From Paenibacillus sp. USDA918EY (GTDB lineage: Bacteria > Bacillota > Bacilli > Paenibacillales > Paenibacillaceae), in the NCBI RefSeq assembly GCF_009870825.1, contig NZ_WTWY01000006.1:124001-188000 (forward strand): a stretch of DNA of 64,000 nucleotides, written 5' to 3'. Positions 43,845 to 53,489 of the stretch are shown here, piece by piece. The notes below the pieces were generated by a model, which searched no databases, was not told the DNA's origin, and saw only the letters and a list, made by a program, of their open reading frames with translations. The position numbers were made by a program, and so were the translations under genes. Position 1 is the stretch's first letter. Every line of letters starts with the position of its first letter.

Positions 43845-44765
43845 TTAACTAGTAGACAAATTTGTTGTGGATTGCATTCGCAAAATATCGGTAGTCGGAG
43901 GACACCCAAATAATCGGGCATATTCGCGACTGAATTGAGAAGGACTTTCATAGCCGACATGATATGCAACATCTGCAACGTTGTATTTTTCAGTCATTAA
44001 AAGTCGCCGCCCTTCTTGTAATCGCAGCTGTTTCTGATATTGAACGGGGGTCATCGCAGTGACTTGCTTGAAATGTCGATACAGTGATGAAGAACTCATA
44101 TTGGCGATCTGCGCTAATTCATTAATGCGTAAAGGTTTGTCAAAGTTTGTTTTAATCAGTTCTACTACCTCTGCAATCGTTGCAAAATGACTACCGGATG
44201 TGGCAATTTGCTTGAAAACATCCCCTTCTTTTTCATTAAGTAGCCTATAAATGATTTCTTTTATTATTAATGGTGCTAATGCTGATATATCTTTTGGAGT
44301 TTCCAATAGTCTTACCAGCCGAATCACCGCATCAAGAAGGCTAGTGTTCATCTTCCCAACAAATAAGCTTTTTGGATAATGATCTATGCTTTCGGGATAA
44401 AGATGAGTCTCCTTCATGATTTCAAAGATCTCTCCTGGATCAAGATCAAGTCGGATTGACAAAAAGGGAGCTTCTGGCGAAGGCTTGATCACCTGTCCGG
44501 ATATTGGCACATCTAAAGATACAGCCAAATAGTCGCAAACGCCGTATTTGTAACTTTCATTGCCCAGAATGATAACTTTTTCTCCTTGAGCAACGATGCA
44601 TAAGGATGGCCTTTGAATTCTGCATATTGGGACCATGGCATTGGAGTCTTGGATGAGATGGAGTGAAGGAATTAATGTCTTATGATCCCCATCTTTTCCG
44701 GTAAACTTTCTGATGAGTCCCGCTAACTCTTGCTGTTGCAAAGTGATTTCGGTCACACGGAACAC
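43845..44765 (-). CDS. AraC family transcriptional regulator
   Basis: A 306-residue regulator: N-terminal AraC_N-type cupin (PICRIQRPSLCIVAQGEKVI), then two helix-turn-helices (INELAQIANMSSSSLYRHFK; VADVAYHVGYESPSQFSREY). Divergent from the SDR gene at 44950, which it probably controls from the 184-bp shared promoter region. Confidence 0.92.
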   Translation of the reverse strand: MFRVTEITLQQQELAGLIRKFTGKDGDHKTLIPSLHLIQDSNAMVPICRIQRPSLCIVAQGEKVIILGNESYKYGVCDYLAVSLDVPISGQVIKPSPEAPFLSIRLDLDPGEIFEIMKETHLYPESIDHYPKSLFVGKMNTSLLDAVIRLVRLLETPKDISALAPLIIKEIIYRLLNEKEGDVFKQIATSGSHFATIAEVVELIKTNFDKPLRINELAQIANMSSSSLYRHFKQVTAMTPVQYQKQLRLQEGRRLLMTEKYNVADVAYHVGYESPSQFSREYARLFGCPPTTDILRMQSTTNLSTS

Positions 44766-44949
44766 CTCTGTTCATATGATGTCTCTCATGCTTTTAAATA
44801 TAAAGTAAAGCATTGAGTTTGTTAAGAGTATGACAAGAATAGGCATAAAGTTGAAAGTTTTCTTATACAGGTCAGAGCAAGTTTTGATCCATAATAAAGC
44901 AGGTGCTGATACAAAACAAAAACAGATAAAATGAAAGGATGAGATATCA

Positions 44950-45795
44950 TTGCCGGAACAAAAGGTATGGTATGTTACAGGGGCTTCGAAAGGTCTTGGA
45001 CTTGCTCTTGTAAAAAAGTTGCTAGAAAACAATTACCGGGTCGCCGCTACATCAAGAAACTTAGAGGATCTAAAACGAGCGGTTGGTCAGGTCCCAGAAG
45101 ATCGTTTTTTGCCACTCCAAGTGGATTTGAAAAGTTCTGAGTCTATTGATCAATCCATGAAATTGGCATACGAATTTTTCGGACAAATAGATGTAGCGGT
45201 AAACAACGCGGGATACGGAATTGGTGGAGCTATCGAGGAACTTTCCAAACAGGAGATCATGTCAAGCTTTGAAGTTAATGTGTTTGGCAGTATTTATGTT
45301 ATCCAAAGTGTTTTGCCCTACATGAGGGCGAAACGCTATGGCCACATCATTAATATTTCATCCATCGCTGGACTTGCTCCGCACACGGGATGGAGTATTT
45401 ATGCTGCTACTAAATCGGCCATTATGGGGATGTCTGATGTGTTAGCTCAGGATGTTAAATCTATGGGCATTCATGTAACGGTTGTTGCGCCGGGGGGATT
45501 TAGAACTGAGTTTAATACAGCCGAATCTCTTGTTGTGGCGGATTATAAAATCGCGGATTATCTTCCTCTCCATGAGGGCATTAGACAATTTGTATCGAAT
45601 CATGGCAAGCAACTTGGTGATCCGGAAAAAGCTGCCGAAGTCTTCATCGAGTTGGTAGAATCCGACAACCCACCGACCTGCTTATTTTTAGGATCCGATG
45701 CATACCAGCGGGCAACCGAAAAATTAACCGGACTGCTTGAAGATATACAGGTAAATAAGAAAATAAGTGAAAGGACTGATAGTAACTATCAATGA
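44950..45795 (+). CDS. Short-chain dehydrogenase/reductase
   Basis: A 281-residue classical SDR: TGASKGLG cofactor loop, NNAGYG, catalytic Ser in ISSIAG and YAATK. TTG start behind AAAGGATGAGA. NAD(P)-dependent oxidoreductase of unknown substrate, paired with the divergent AraC regulator, a common arrangement. Confidence 0.92.
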   Translation: MPEQKVWYVTGASKGLGLALVKKLLENNYRVAATSRNLEDLKRAVGQVPEDRFLPLQVDLKSSESIDQSMKLAYEFFGQIDVAVNNAGYGIGGAIEELSKQEIMSSFEVNVFGSIYVIQSVLPYMRAKRYGHIINISSIAGLAPHTGWSIYAATKSAIMGMSDVLAQDVKSMGIHVTVVAPGGFRTEFNTAESLVVADYKIADYLPLHEGIRQFVSNHGKQLGDPEKAAEVFIELVESDNPPTCLFLGSDAYQRATEKLTGLLEDIQVNKKISERTDSNYQ

Positions 45796-45818
45796 TCGCT
45801 TGTAGTCGTTGATTGGTT

Positions 45819-45846
45819 GACGCTCATTTAATGGGCGTCTTTTTTG
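45819..45846 (+). terminator. Rho-independent terminator
   Basis: Stem GACGCTC / GGGCGTC followed by TTTTTT, 23 nt after the SDR stop. Confidence 0.75.
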
Positions 45847-45850
45847 GTCA

Positions 45851-46200
45851 TTATTTGACCTCCCCTTTTCTCTTCTTCGGGTCTTTGCGTGCTAGTTCCC
45901 ATTCCGGTTGCATCCATTGATATAATCGGTCTGAAATATGTAAGAGCAGCTCCTTTAATTCTTCGGCGCAGCCAAATAATATACGTCGGCATAATGCCCG
46001 AATAAATTTGTTCCCGGCCAATGATCTTGCCGCTTCTTTTTTTTCACATAAGGCTTGAGCTGATTGAGTAACGCTTCCGCATTCGGATTCAATGAAATTT
46101 GATCCCTTTTGACTAAAATGAATTCAACGCAAACGTCAAACGCCAACGAGACCATTGAACGATAAGTTTCGCCCACCGGCTCCTCTAAAATTTCGATCAT
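45851..46200 (-). pseudogene. Hypothetical protein gene with a one-base frameshift
   Basis: The first frame (MIEILEEPVGETYRSMVSLA...FGHYADVYY) stops at 45955, but the next frame continues GCAEELKELLLHISDRLYQW and KDPKKRKGEVK to 45851. One extra T in the short run at 45974-45976 restores ...DVYYFGCAEELK, a protein of about 116 residues. Function unknown. Confidence 0.6.
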
Positions 46201-46296
46201 CGCGTTCTCCTTTTCAAAATATGGGGTCGAAACAAGCGGGCGAATCCAATGTCATAGCCGCAAAGAATTCGCCCCGGTCCGCTCAGCTTTTTAGCA

Positions 46297-46860
46297 TCAA
46301 CTTCCGTTTTGTTTTACCCAATTGGGGATATGGTAGGCAAAATAAGTCGATATTTTCTTCGCCTCCGTCAGCACCAATCGGATGCCTTCTTCGTCTTGAA
46401 ACCAATTATCCCGATTGATCCGCAGATCGTCCAGCATGACTTGAATGGTTACGCTTGGCGGAAATACCGTTTGATATGTCATCAGCGCCCTTCTGGAAAA
46501 ATAAGATTTGCATACCATAATGGCCCGCTTCACTTCGATATGGTTGTCTTGTATAACCTTCCAAGAGTTTCTGGCGTTATCAAACGTATTTTTGGCTTGG
46601 TCTTCCTTAAGAATGGCGTGCTCAGGGACGCCCATCGAGACGCCGATATCCCGAAAAAATTCCCATTCGGTCATCCCAAGCTTCATATTGTATCCACCCG
46701 ACGGCAAAATATATGGCGCCATACCGGCAAGGTATAGTTCAGATGCCATGCTCATCGGATCCGTGTGACTTCCCCCCGGCACCAGGATGATATCGGCCGG
46801 AAGAATGGGCTCTTCTTCGACAAAAACAAGATCCGTAAGACAATCAAAAGGATATTTCAT
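46297..46860 (-). CDS. YdcF family (DUF218) protein
   Basis: A 187-residue DUF218 domain: ADIILVPGGSHTDPMSMASE, APYILPSGGYN, AKNTFDNARNS and AIMVCKSYFSRRALMTYQ. The family is implicated in SAM binding and envelope metabolism, with no firm reaction. ATG 46860 with GGAGGTG is preferred over 46929. Confidence 0.85.
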   Translation of the reverse strand: MKYPFDCLTDLVFVEEEPILPADIILVPGGSHTDPMSMASELYLAGMAPYILPSGGYNMKLGMTEWEFFRDIGVSMGVPEHAILKEDQAKNTFDNARNSWKVIQDNHIEVKRAIMVCKSYFSRRALMTYQTVFPPSVTIQVMLDDLRINRDNWFQDEEGIRLVLTEAKKISTYFAYHIPNWVKQNGS

Positions 46861-46969
46861 GTCCAACACCTCCTGTTCGCTCGGACGCTCTAGCAATCTA
46901 GTGTTAACTTCCAATATAACATATGACATCCGAAGCCGGAGTGTCGATACAGGAATCTATTATTAAAAC

Positions 46970-47542
46970 CTAATGTGAAAAAATTTTCGTTTCAAATACT
47001 CCCGCCTCTCCAAGAAAATCATCGCGTGTTAAATCTTTTTCCCCTAACAATAACCGGTAGTTCGTGATCGTTCCGTCGTGAGAAATGATGATCACCCGCT
47101 TGGCGCGGCCAAGGCACCAATCCAATAGTTTCCCGGCGTATATTTCAAAAACGTTTTGATCCATTCGATTAATCCCTTCCGTCCAACAATCCAACCCCAA
47201 ATCCAATACCTCGCATTCAGGATCAAACACCCGGACCTCTTCCTTGGTGTAAATCTCATCACAGACAAGTGCCGGATAATCAGGATTTTGCGGAAACATG
47301 CGGGGACCAACGAGCGGAGTCACATAAATCTTTTTGGCTGGGCATAAAATTCGGGCCGTTTCGATCGTGCGCTTGGTTGGACTGACCAAAACGAGGTCTT
47401 CATCATATATAGGTAACTCCTGCCGCAGGGTCTGTATTTGTGAAATTCCGCGACTCGTTAATCCCGGATGCAGCTTGTTTAACTGGTGGGGATAATCGAT
47501 AAGATGCTCCCCGTGGCCATGGCGGATAAAAACAATCTCCAT
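46970..47542 (-). CDS. Histidine phosphatase family protein
   Basis: A 190-residue phosphoglycerate-mutase-like phosphatase: catalytic RHGHGEH near residue 7, SPTKRTIETA and a second catalytic His in IISHDGTI. ATG 47542 with GAGAGGTG; upstream extension to 47638 overlaps the GNAT gene. Substrate unknown. Confidence 0.88.
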   Translation of the reverse strand: MEIVFIRHGHGEHLIDYPHQLNKLHPGLTSRGISQIQTLRQELPIYDEDLVLVSPTKRTIETARILCPAKKIYVTPLVGPRMFPQNPDYPALVCDEIYTKEEVRVFDPECEVLDLGLDCWTEGINRMDQNVFEIYAGKLLDWCLGRAKRVIIISHDGTITNYRLLLGEKDLTRDDFLGEAGVFETKIFSH

Positions 47543-47577
47543 GTAATCACCTCTCTGCTTAAAAGTTTCATCCATGT

Positions 47578-48042
47578 TCAAGTTTTCTTTTTTGCGCTGA
47601 ATTCGATTTCGAAAAAAGGATGCTCCGGATCCGGACAAGAATCACCTTTAAACCCCAAACTTTCGTAAAAGGGAAGTCCTGCGGCGCTTGATTGCCACTG
47701 CAGCCATCTGACTTGCCTTGCATCGCACCAGCTTTTGACCGCCTGGAACAATTGGTGACCCACGCCTTTTCTCCGATGGCCGCCGCTAACGAATAGGTCA
47801 TTTAATCTTGCCGTGCTGTGTCCGGTCCGAATATGCGGGCCATAATCGTGAACCCATGCATATCCCAGCACTTGATTTTCAAGCAACGCCACCGGAATAT
47901 AATGATCTGCCAGCAATCTTTTTTCCAGCACTCTGCATACAAACAATTCTTTATTCTGGTCTGAATGATCTTCAATGATCGGCCACATTCCGGGAACATC
48001 TTCGGGTTCTGCATGGCGGATGATGAGGTTCCTTGTTTGCAA
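47578..48042 (-). CDS. GNAT family N-acetyltransferase
   Basis: 154 residues from TTG 48042 (AAAGGAGG site): LNDLFVSGGHRRKGVGHQLF and LPFYESLGFKGDSCPDPEH. Typical small-molecule GNAT. Confidence 0.87.
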   Translation of the reverse strand: MQTRNLIIRHAEPEDVPGMWPIIEDHSDQNKELFVCRVLEKRLLADHYIPVALLENQVLGYAWVHDYGPHIRTGHSTARLNDLFVSGGHRRKGVGHQLFQAVKSWCDARQVRWLQWQSSAAGLPFYESLGFKGDSCPDPEHPFFEIEFSAKKKT

Positions 48043-48311
48043 ACGAGTACGCCTCCTTTTTTCTTCTCCTACTTGTGCCGTCTATTCTAACATCACGAAT
48101 ATCGTTGAATCACTTCCAAGATCAAGATCAAGTTCAATTCGGCGGCGTCGTTCAATATCAATTGGAGAATCAAGACATCGTGTTGAGATTACCCGGAAGT
48201 GTCGGACCTTCCCCGGTTTATGTATGCGATTTTAATATTAGATATACATTCGATCCGGCCAAGCAGGCTTTGATTGCGGATCAAATCGAATTCCAACCTT
48301 TTGAAAAATAA
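48033..48311 (+). pseudogene. Possible 3' fragment of an unknown gene
   Basis: The plus frame contains plausible coding sequence (FGGVVQYQLENQDIVLRLPG; IRYTFDPAKQALIADQIEFQ) but no credible start: its 5' end runs into the start of the divergent GNAT gene. May be a truncated remnant or chance. Confidence 0.3.
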
Positions 48312-48402
48312 CAGCGCTTTTTGAATCGCCATTGCAAACGGCCTTCGCCTTGTCTTCCCTGGGGCTGGGGCCGTTTATGCCATCGTCCATCTTCCTTTTC
48401 TT

Positions 48403-48866
48403 CTAAGCCCTGAACTTATTCCACATCCGTTCAAAAAAGCTTTCCCCCTGAATCATCCAATACCGTTCACGTTCAGGCACAAGCGCATAAAAATCCTTAT
48501 ATGCCCCGATCCAACCGTCAGGTACGTAATCTTCAAAAGACATCGGCTCCGGAAAAAGCGAATAAAGCATCTTTTGGTCAAAATCCACATAGATCGTAGG
48601 CATAAATTCCAGCACGTCGTCATAACTCCCAAACGCGTCTTCCAGCTCGATTAGCATGCGTGCCAGGTCGCTTGTAGCCACTTTATAGTCGTGTATTTTT
48701 TCAAAAAACATTCTGCCGTCGTTTCGTCCAATATTTCAATGCCAAACCGTTCCTCCATCTCGGTATTGAGAAACCAATACTCCCGTTCGGTGATGTACCA
48801 GCTCCATTCCTTTCGAAAAACAACGCCAACGATCAAGATTTGCGCATATTCGGGTAAAAGCTTCAT
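48403..48866 (-). pseudogene. Hypothetical protein gene with a one-base frameshift
   Basis: Two overlapping frames form one protein. ATG 48866 gives MKLLPEYAQILIVGVVFRKE to DETTAECF; the next frame continues FEKIHDYKVATSDLARMLIE to FERMWNKFRA at 48403. One extra T in the six-base run at 48703-48708 joins them (about 154 residues). Soluble, acidic; family unknown. Confidence 0.65.
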
Positions 48867-48930
48867 GTTGTTCTCCGTCGTTCCCCTTCCTTTCGAAGAT
48901 CCGTCCCGCCTCCGCCTAAAATGAAAAGAC

Positions 48931-49827
48931 CTATTCCAAAATAAATTTCAGCACCTCGTCCGTATATTTCGAAGGCTCTTCGATTCTCGGAAAATGGCCG
49001 CTGTTTTCAAATACGACAATACGCCCGTTGGGGGTTAAATCCCGGAACGCATGCGTTTGTTCTTCGCAGCATACCGGATCATATTTTCCTGACAGAAGCA
49101 GCGAAGGATGTTCGACTTGCGGCAGCAGGGGCAGCAAACTCTCAAAAAGCTTCCCTTCCTCCTGCAATCGGCGACCGTGCACATAACTCCTGCCCCACTG
49201 GTCTTCCGTCAGGTAGGTATTTTCGAATATGGCGTTGTATTCGCTTGGATCAATCCCATGAAAATAAACCTCATCCCGCCGGTTCCCCAAAAGATTCCCG
49301 ATGCGGATCCAGGCTTCCCAAAGCTCGCTTGGCGAAAACGAACCATCGATGTATTGAATGCACTCTTGGACTCGATCCGTTTGATTTTCTTGTTCAAACA
49401 GCGGCAGGGCGCGTCTGAATAACGATTTCATCGAAAGCGTCTGGTCAAACATCGGCGCTTCATACATGACCTTTTTGACTGCATCCGGATACTGGCTTGC
49501 GTACATTAGCGCAATATATCCGCCAAAAGAATGTCCCAAAACGGACCAGCGTTCGATCCCTAATGTGCGTCGCAGCTCTTCGCAATCTTCGATGATGTCT
49601 TGAACGCCGAACGAATCCTCCTTGAGGATCGGGTCGGACCGCAGCACTCCCCGCTGATCGATGGCGATCACCCGAATCGACGAAGACAACGCCAACGCCT
49701 GATGATACGTAAAATCAATACAGCTCGCGCCGGGGCCGCCATGCAAATATAGCAATGTTTCTTTGCCGGCTTCACCGAACTCCTCGATGTAAATCCTTGT
49801 TCCGCGAATCGGTATAAGCTTAGTCAT
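48931..49827 (-). CDS. Alpha/beta hydrolase (proline iminopeptidase-like)
   Basis: A 298-residue hydrolase: oxyanion-hole LHGGPG (about 28-33), DQRGVLRSD, nucleophile Ser in GHSFGG (about 98-103) and His in SGHFPRIEEP. HGGPG is typical of prolyl aminopeptidase-type enzymes. Cytosolic; ATG with GGAGGT-like site. Confidence 0.85.
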   Translation of the reverse strand: MTKLIPIRGTRIYIEEFGEAGKETLLYLHGGPGASCIDFTYHQALALSSSIRVIAIDQRGVLRSDPILKEDSFGVQDIIEDCEELRRTLGIERWSVLGHSFGGYIALMYASQYPDAVKKVMYEAPMFDQTLSMKSLFRRALPLFEQENQTDRVQECIQYIDGSFSPSELWEAWIRIGNLLGNRRDEVYFHGIDPSEYNAIFENTYLTEDQWGRSYVHGRRLQEEGKLFESLLPLLPQVEHPSLLLSGKYDPVCCEEQTHAFRDLTPNGRIVVFENSGHFPRIEEPSKYTDEVLKFILE

Positions 49828-49850
49828 CGTTTTACCTCCGGTTCAAAACC

Positions 49851-50471
49851 TTATCGTAACTCCTTATAGTACCCATCTACTTCCTCTAAAACGTCTTTCA
49901 GCATCTTCAGCGTCTTCATTGGATCCTGCGTCTCTAACCCGTGATTAGCCCCGTCTATGACAAGCATTCTGGCGCTCGAAATTTGGTTCCTCTCTATTTC
50001 CGTAAATACCGGATCATCGGTCCCGGTCACGACCAAACAATTATTTTCATGGATATATGGAATCGTACGGCTCAGCGGGGTCAGAAAAACATGCTTTACA
50101 TCGATCCCCAATTTCTCGGCCAGCAAGCCGGCGATCAAGGTCCCTAAGCTTTTGCTCAAAAAGACGATTTGTTTGTATGGGGAGAGATCTATCGTCTGAA
50201 AAGCTCCTTCCAGATCGGAAACGATGTTATGGATCGATTCGTCATCGAATTCAGGTTTAAGGCGCGCGCTTTGGTAACCGTATTCGAGCGATAACGCATC
50301 GAATCCATATTGGAAAGCCAATTTTCTCGGGTAGTGAAAAAGCGGCAGTTCGGTGCCGTATTGAGCGCCTGGAAATTCGACGACGAGCGTGGCAGCGCCC
50401 TCGGTTTCGAATTTTTTGAACATCGCCTGCGCATTCCATGAAGTAGGAAACTTCAATTCCTGGACTTTCAT
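49851..50471 (-). CDS. Alpha/beta hydrolase family protein
   Basis: A 206-residue protein: EGAATLVVEFPGAQYGTELP, FLSKSLGTLIAGLLAEKLG (nucleophile-elbow position S-K-S-L-G), VVTGTDDPVF and DGANHGLE. ATG 50471 with GGAAGGATG. Probably an esterase-like hydrolase; the elbow lacks the classic GxSxG first Gly. It is followed 23 nt later by the iminopeptidase-like gene. Confidence 0.7.
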   Translation of the reverse strand: MKVQELKFPTSWNAQAMFKKFETEGAATLVVEFPGAQYGTELPLFHYPRKLAFQYGFDALSLEYGYQSARLKPEFDDESIHNIVSDLEGAFQTIDLSPYKQIVFLSKSLGTLIAGLLAEKLGIDVKHVFLTPLSRTIPYIHENNCLVVTGTDDPVFTEIERNQISSARMLVIDGANHGLETQDPMKTLKMLKDVLEEVDGYYKELR

Positions 50472-50520
50472 CTCGTTCATCCTTCCGAATCGTATTTTGT
50501 ACTTAGCCTTCAACCCAGCA

Positions 50521-51009
50521 TCATTTGGTACTAAACCTTTGAATGTATTTTTTTATATCTTTCCGGTACGTTTCTCTATAACTTTGGTTCGTAAATTCGC
50601 CGATGGCTTTTCGCCAAAAAGATATGGCGGCAGTATTGTTTTCCATTTGAGCCACCGCCCAGTTGGCTTTAAACAAGGCAAACGCTTTTTTGGCAGCGGC
50701 AGAGCCAACCCCGGTTCTTCTGAATTTCGGCAAAACCATAAAATCATAAATGACGTGCGTCGGATCCGGATCCGTATCCAGATTTTCGAATAACACGACC
50801 AAGAAGCCGGCGATTTTTCCCGAGAGCATAATAAAATACGGATTCCATCTAGGATCCCCTTGCCAAAAATAATCGATATTCGCCTCAAATCTTCCATCTT
50901 CATTTAAGTCTTCTTCAGTATACGGGCTAAAATCATAATGATAGAATTGGTACAAATTCGATAAAAGAGGTTTCTCTGCATAAGCAACCGGGCGAAGTTC
51001 AACTTCCAT
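50521..51009 (-). CDS. GNAT family N-acetyltransferase
   Basis: 162 residues, ATG 51009 with TAAGGAG: YHYDFSPYTEEDLNEDGRF, IYDFMVLPKFRRTGVGSAAAK acetyl-CoA loop, NNTAAISFWRKAIGEF. Matches the YitI/YvbK-like predicted acetyltransferases. Confidence 0.88.
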   Translation of the reverse strand: MEVELRPVAYAEKPLLSNLYQFYHYDFSPYTEEDLNEDGRFEANIDYFWQGDPRWNPYFIMLSGKIAGFLVVLFENLDTDPDPTHVIYDFMVLPKFRRTGVGSAAAKKAFALFKANWAVAQMENNTAAISFWRKAIGEFTNQSYRETYRKDIKKYIQRFSTK

Positions 51010-51170
51010 GCTTTTCTCCTTAAGGGCTTGTATGTTATTCAAAAAGGAAGCTCCTTGCTCCCATATTCAATCCCGAGCTAACTTCCCTTCGAAAATTTAC
51101 GGTAATTCTTCCGTATGAGTAAGGATTCACCGGCTTTATTGTTTGGTTATAAACTATCCGGTCCGCTTCA

Positions 51171-51803
51171 TCACGATCTCCTAATCGACCCGACCCACAT
51201 ATCCCCAGTCCCAATAAAATACGATCGTTCCACCTTGCCCCCGATCATGTATTCCTTGGTTTCAACCGCTTTTTTCCGTGCCTGCTCGATCTCTTCCTCT
51301 GTTTCCAAATCGCTTTCCCATACGTGATAACCATTGACGCATCTTTCCCATGTAAAAAGACCAAAAGAAGGATGCTTGATCTGGTAAGGGAACTGCTTGG
51401 GTTCCGGGCTCGGCATAAAAAGCTGATCATAATATTCGATTTCCGAACGGACGGCCGCGACGACCTGCGAATCCATAAATTCGGGATCCCCCACCCAAAT
51501 TTTCAAATAATACGGCTTCTTCAGCTCGATGAGTTTCTGTTCCCATTCCAGATAGATTACTATAAGCTGCTCCAGAACCTGCTTTCTGAATTTATAAGGG
51601 GGATTTTTTTTGCCGACCTCGTTTTCGCTGATTTGATGCAGGTTATAAAAGGGGCTGATCCATAGTTTCACGTATTCTTTTTGGTGTTTGCACAAGCCTT
51701 CTACATCCAACTCCTGATGATACGCTCCCCAATCCGGGAGTTTTCTCGCCCTTCTGCTCATTCCTCTCGTCTTCTTGCGGATGGAGGTGAATTTGTGTTT
51801 CAT
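51171..51803 (-). CDS. Hypothetical protein
   Basis: A 210-residue soluble, charged protein with a basic N-terminus (IRKKTRGMSRRARKL) and aromatic-rich middle (YVKLWISPFYNLHQI). Good codon structure and a clean ATG; family not recognised. Confidence 0.65.
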   Translation of the reverse strand: MKHKFTSIRKKTRGMSRRARKLPDWGAYHQELDVEGLCKHQKEYVKLWISPFYNLHQISENEVGKKNPPYKFRKQVLEQLIVIYLEWEQKLIELKKPYYLKIWVGDPEFMDSQVVAAVRSEIEYYDQLFMPSPEPKQFPYQIKHPSFGLFTWERCVNGYHVWESDLETEEEIEQARKKAVETKEYMIGGKVERSYFIGTGDMWVGSIRRS

Positions 51804-51848
51804 TGATGTCCCCTTATAATAAATGAAATTCCATGATTTTGCGTTTAA

Positions 51849-52838
51849 CTAAGCTTCTAGTAGCACCGGCCTAATCAGACGGAATAGTTGATGCGAATCG
51901 ACCTTTTCGTAATTCCAAAGCATAATCACCCTTAAATCATTTGCAGGATCATGCCAAATTTCGGAGCGGAATCCCGGCGTGCCGCCGCCGATCAAACGAA
52001 TATCAGGCTTCAAAAACCACCCGTACCCGTAACTCAAATTCGGATCAAATGACGTGGCATAATACGGCGTAAACATCTTATCCATCGTCTCTTGCTTCAG
52101 CAGTTCCCCGCCAAACAAAGCCCGGCACCATCGGTCCAAATCGCGGACGGTCGAAAAAAGCTCTCCCGGCGCATCGGCATCGCTTAGCTTATCATTGTCT
52201 GCATTGGTTATTTTTCCGTTCTCCAAAGCATGTCCGTATGCACGCCCGGGGTTGATGTTCCGCGGGTTATCCGCTCCGGTGGATTCCATAAGTAAAGGCG
52301 AAAAGAACCATGAGTCCAAAACTTCCTCATATGCCATCCCCGTCAATGCTTCAAAAATGTATCCGAGCATAATGAAACCGGTGCTGCTGTACGCCCATCG
52401 CTCACCCGGTTTGAATTGCTGCTCCAGTTGGAGCAAATAATCGATAAAATCCCGGTTTTCCGCCTTCCATCGGCTCATCTCCAAACGCAAATCAGGTACC
52501 CCGTAAATATCCTGCAGCCCGGAGGAATGACTCAGCAAATGATGGATCGTGATGTCCGAATGAAGGCCCTTAAACTTCTCAACGTATGCTCCCGGATGTT
52601 GATCCAAATCGATTAAACCTTGCTCGTACAGCTTAAGCGTTGCGGCAGCAATAAACATTTTCGTGACGGAAGCAATGTGGAATTTGGTGCCGATCCGATT
52701 TGGAACGTTTAGCTGCATACTGGCATGGCCGTAGGATTTGCTGAACACTTCTTTGCCTTCTTTTGAAATGAATACGTTGCCGGATAAAACATGGTCCCGC
52801 CGGTAATTCTCGATGATTTCCTCGATTCGTTCGAACAT
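51849..52838 (-). CDS. Serine hydrolase, beta-lactamase/DD-peptidase class C fold
   Basis: A 329-residue enzyme: HIASVTKMF gives the SxxK nucleophile motif, YSSTGFIMLGYI the YxN-type motif (YSS), and LIGGGTPGF the third motif. No signal peptide, so probably an esterase or peptidase rather than a true beta-lactamase. ATG 52838 with GAGGTGATC. Confidence 0.87.
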   Translation of the reverse strand: MFERIEEIIENYRRDHVLSGNVFISKEGKEVFSKSYGHASMQLNVPNRIGTKFHIASVTKMFIAAATLKLYEQGLIDLDQHPGAYVEKFKGLHSDITIHHLLSHSSGLQDIYGVPDLRLEMSRWKAENRDFIDYLLQLEQQFKPGERWAYSSTGFIMLGYIFEALTGMAYEEVLDSWFFSPLLMESTGADNPRNINPGRAYGHALENGKITNADNDKLSDADAPGELFSTVRDLDRWCRALFGGELLKQETMDKMFTPYYATSFDPNLSYGYGWFLKPDIRLIGGGTPGFRSEIWHDPANDLRVIMLWNYEKVDSHQLFRLIRPVLLEA

Positions 52839-52904
52839 CGTGATCACCTCATTCGTATTGTCGGGAGCAGTTTGCTGTCTTTCCTGCCGCCCTTGTTGGG
52901 AACC

Positions 52905-53489
52905 CTAAACTTGCAGATCCGTCATGGCTCCTATTTCCTCGATAAGTCTCGTTTGGTTTGCTTCCACATATGTAAAAAGAAGATCAAACAGATTCTCGTC
53001 CCCACGGTATAAATACAGATGTTCCGCTTCCTTCTCAACCCGTTCCAGCACCTGTTGAATGGCTGCCCCATGGGTTTTGGTAGGATTCGCCACTTCATAT
53101 TCGGCCAAAAGATTCACGTTTGCTCGCAGTTTATCTGTACGAACCCCGTACTCAGCTAAAATATGTTTGATGTTTTTCTTGACGTTCAAGTCATTACGGG
53201 ACCGTATTCTCTCCAACGCTTCGATCGTTTTATCCAAATGCCTGCCACTGGAGTTTTCCAAAAAAACCCGAATCCCGTTCATCGCCAATTCCGTGTCCAA
53301 ATCGATCAAAAGCAGGATGTCCCAAAGCACCTCGGGGATCGACCCTACCTCCTCTCGTAAACAAGCAAATTCTTCATCGTAGATTCGAAGAGCGATTTGC
53401 CCTACGATTTCCTCCCCGGACATACGCCGAAGATCATCCGCCGGGATCAGTTTATATATCTGATCTTGTATTTCCTTGATACTCGTCAA
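52905..53489 (-). CDS. DUF4375 (DMP19) family protein
   Basis: About 194 residues: DTELAMNGIRVFLENSSGRHLDKTIEALERI is the DUF4375 core. Function unknown. Start uncertain (TTG 53489 or 53513), overlapping the end of the GNAT gene. Confidence 0.7.
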   Translation of the reverse strand: MTSIKEIQDQIYKLIPADDLRRMSGEEIVGQIALRIYDEEFACLREEVGSIPEVLWDILLLIDLDTELAMNGIRVFLENSSGRHLDKTIEALERIRSRNDLNVKKNIKHILAEYGVRTDKLRANVNLLAEYEVANPTKTHGAAIQQVLERVEKEAEHLYLYRGDENLFDLLFTYVEANQTRLIEEIGAMTDLQV

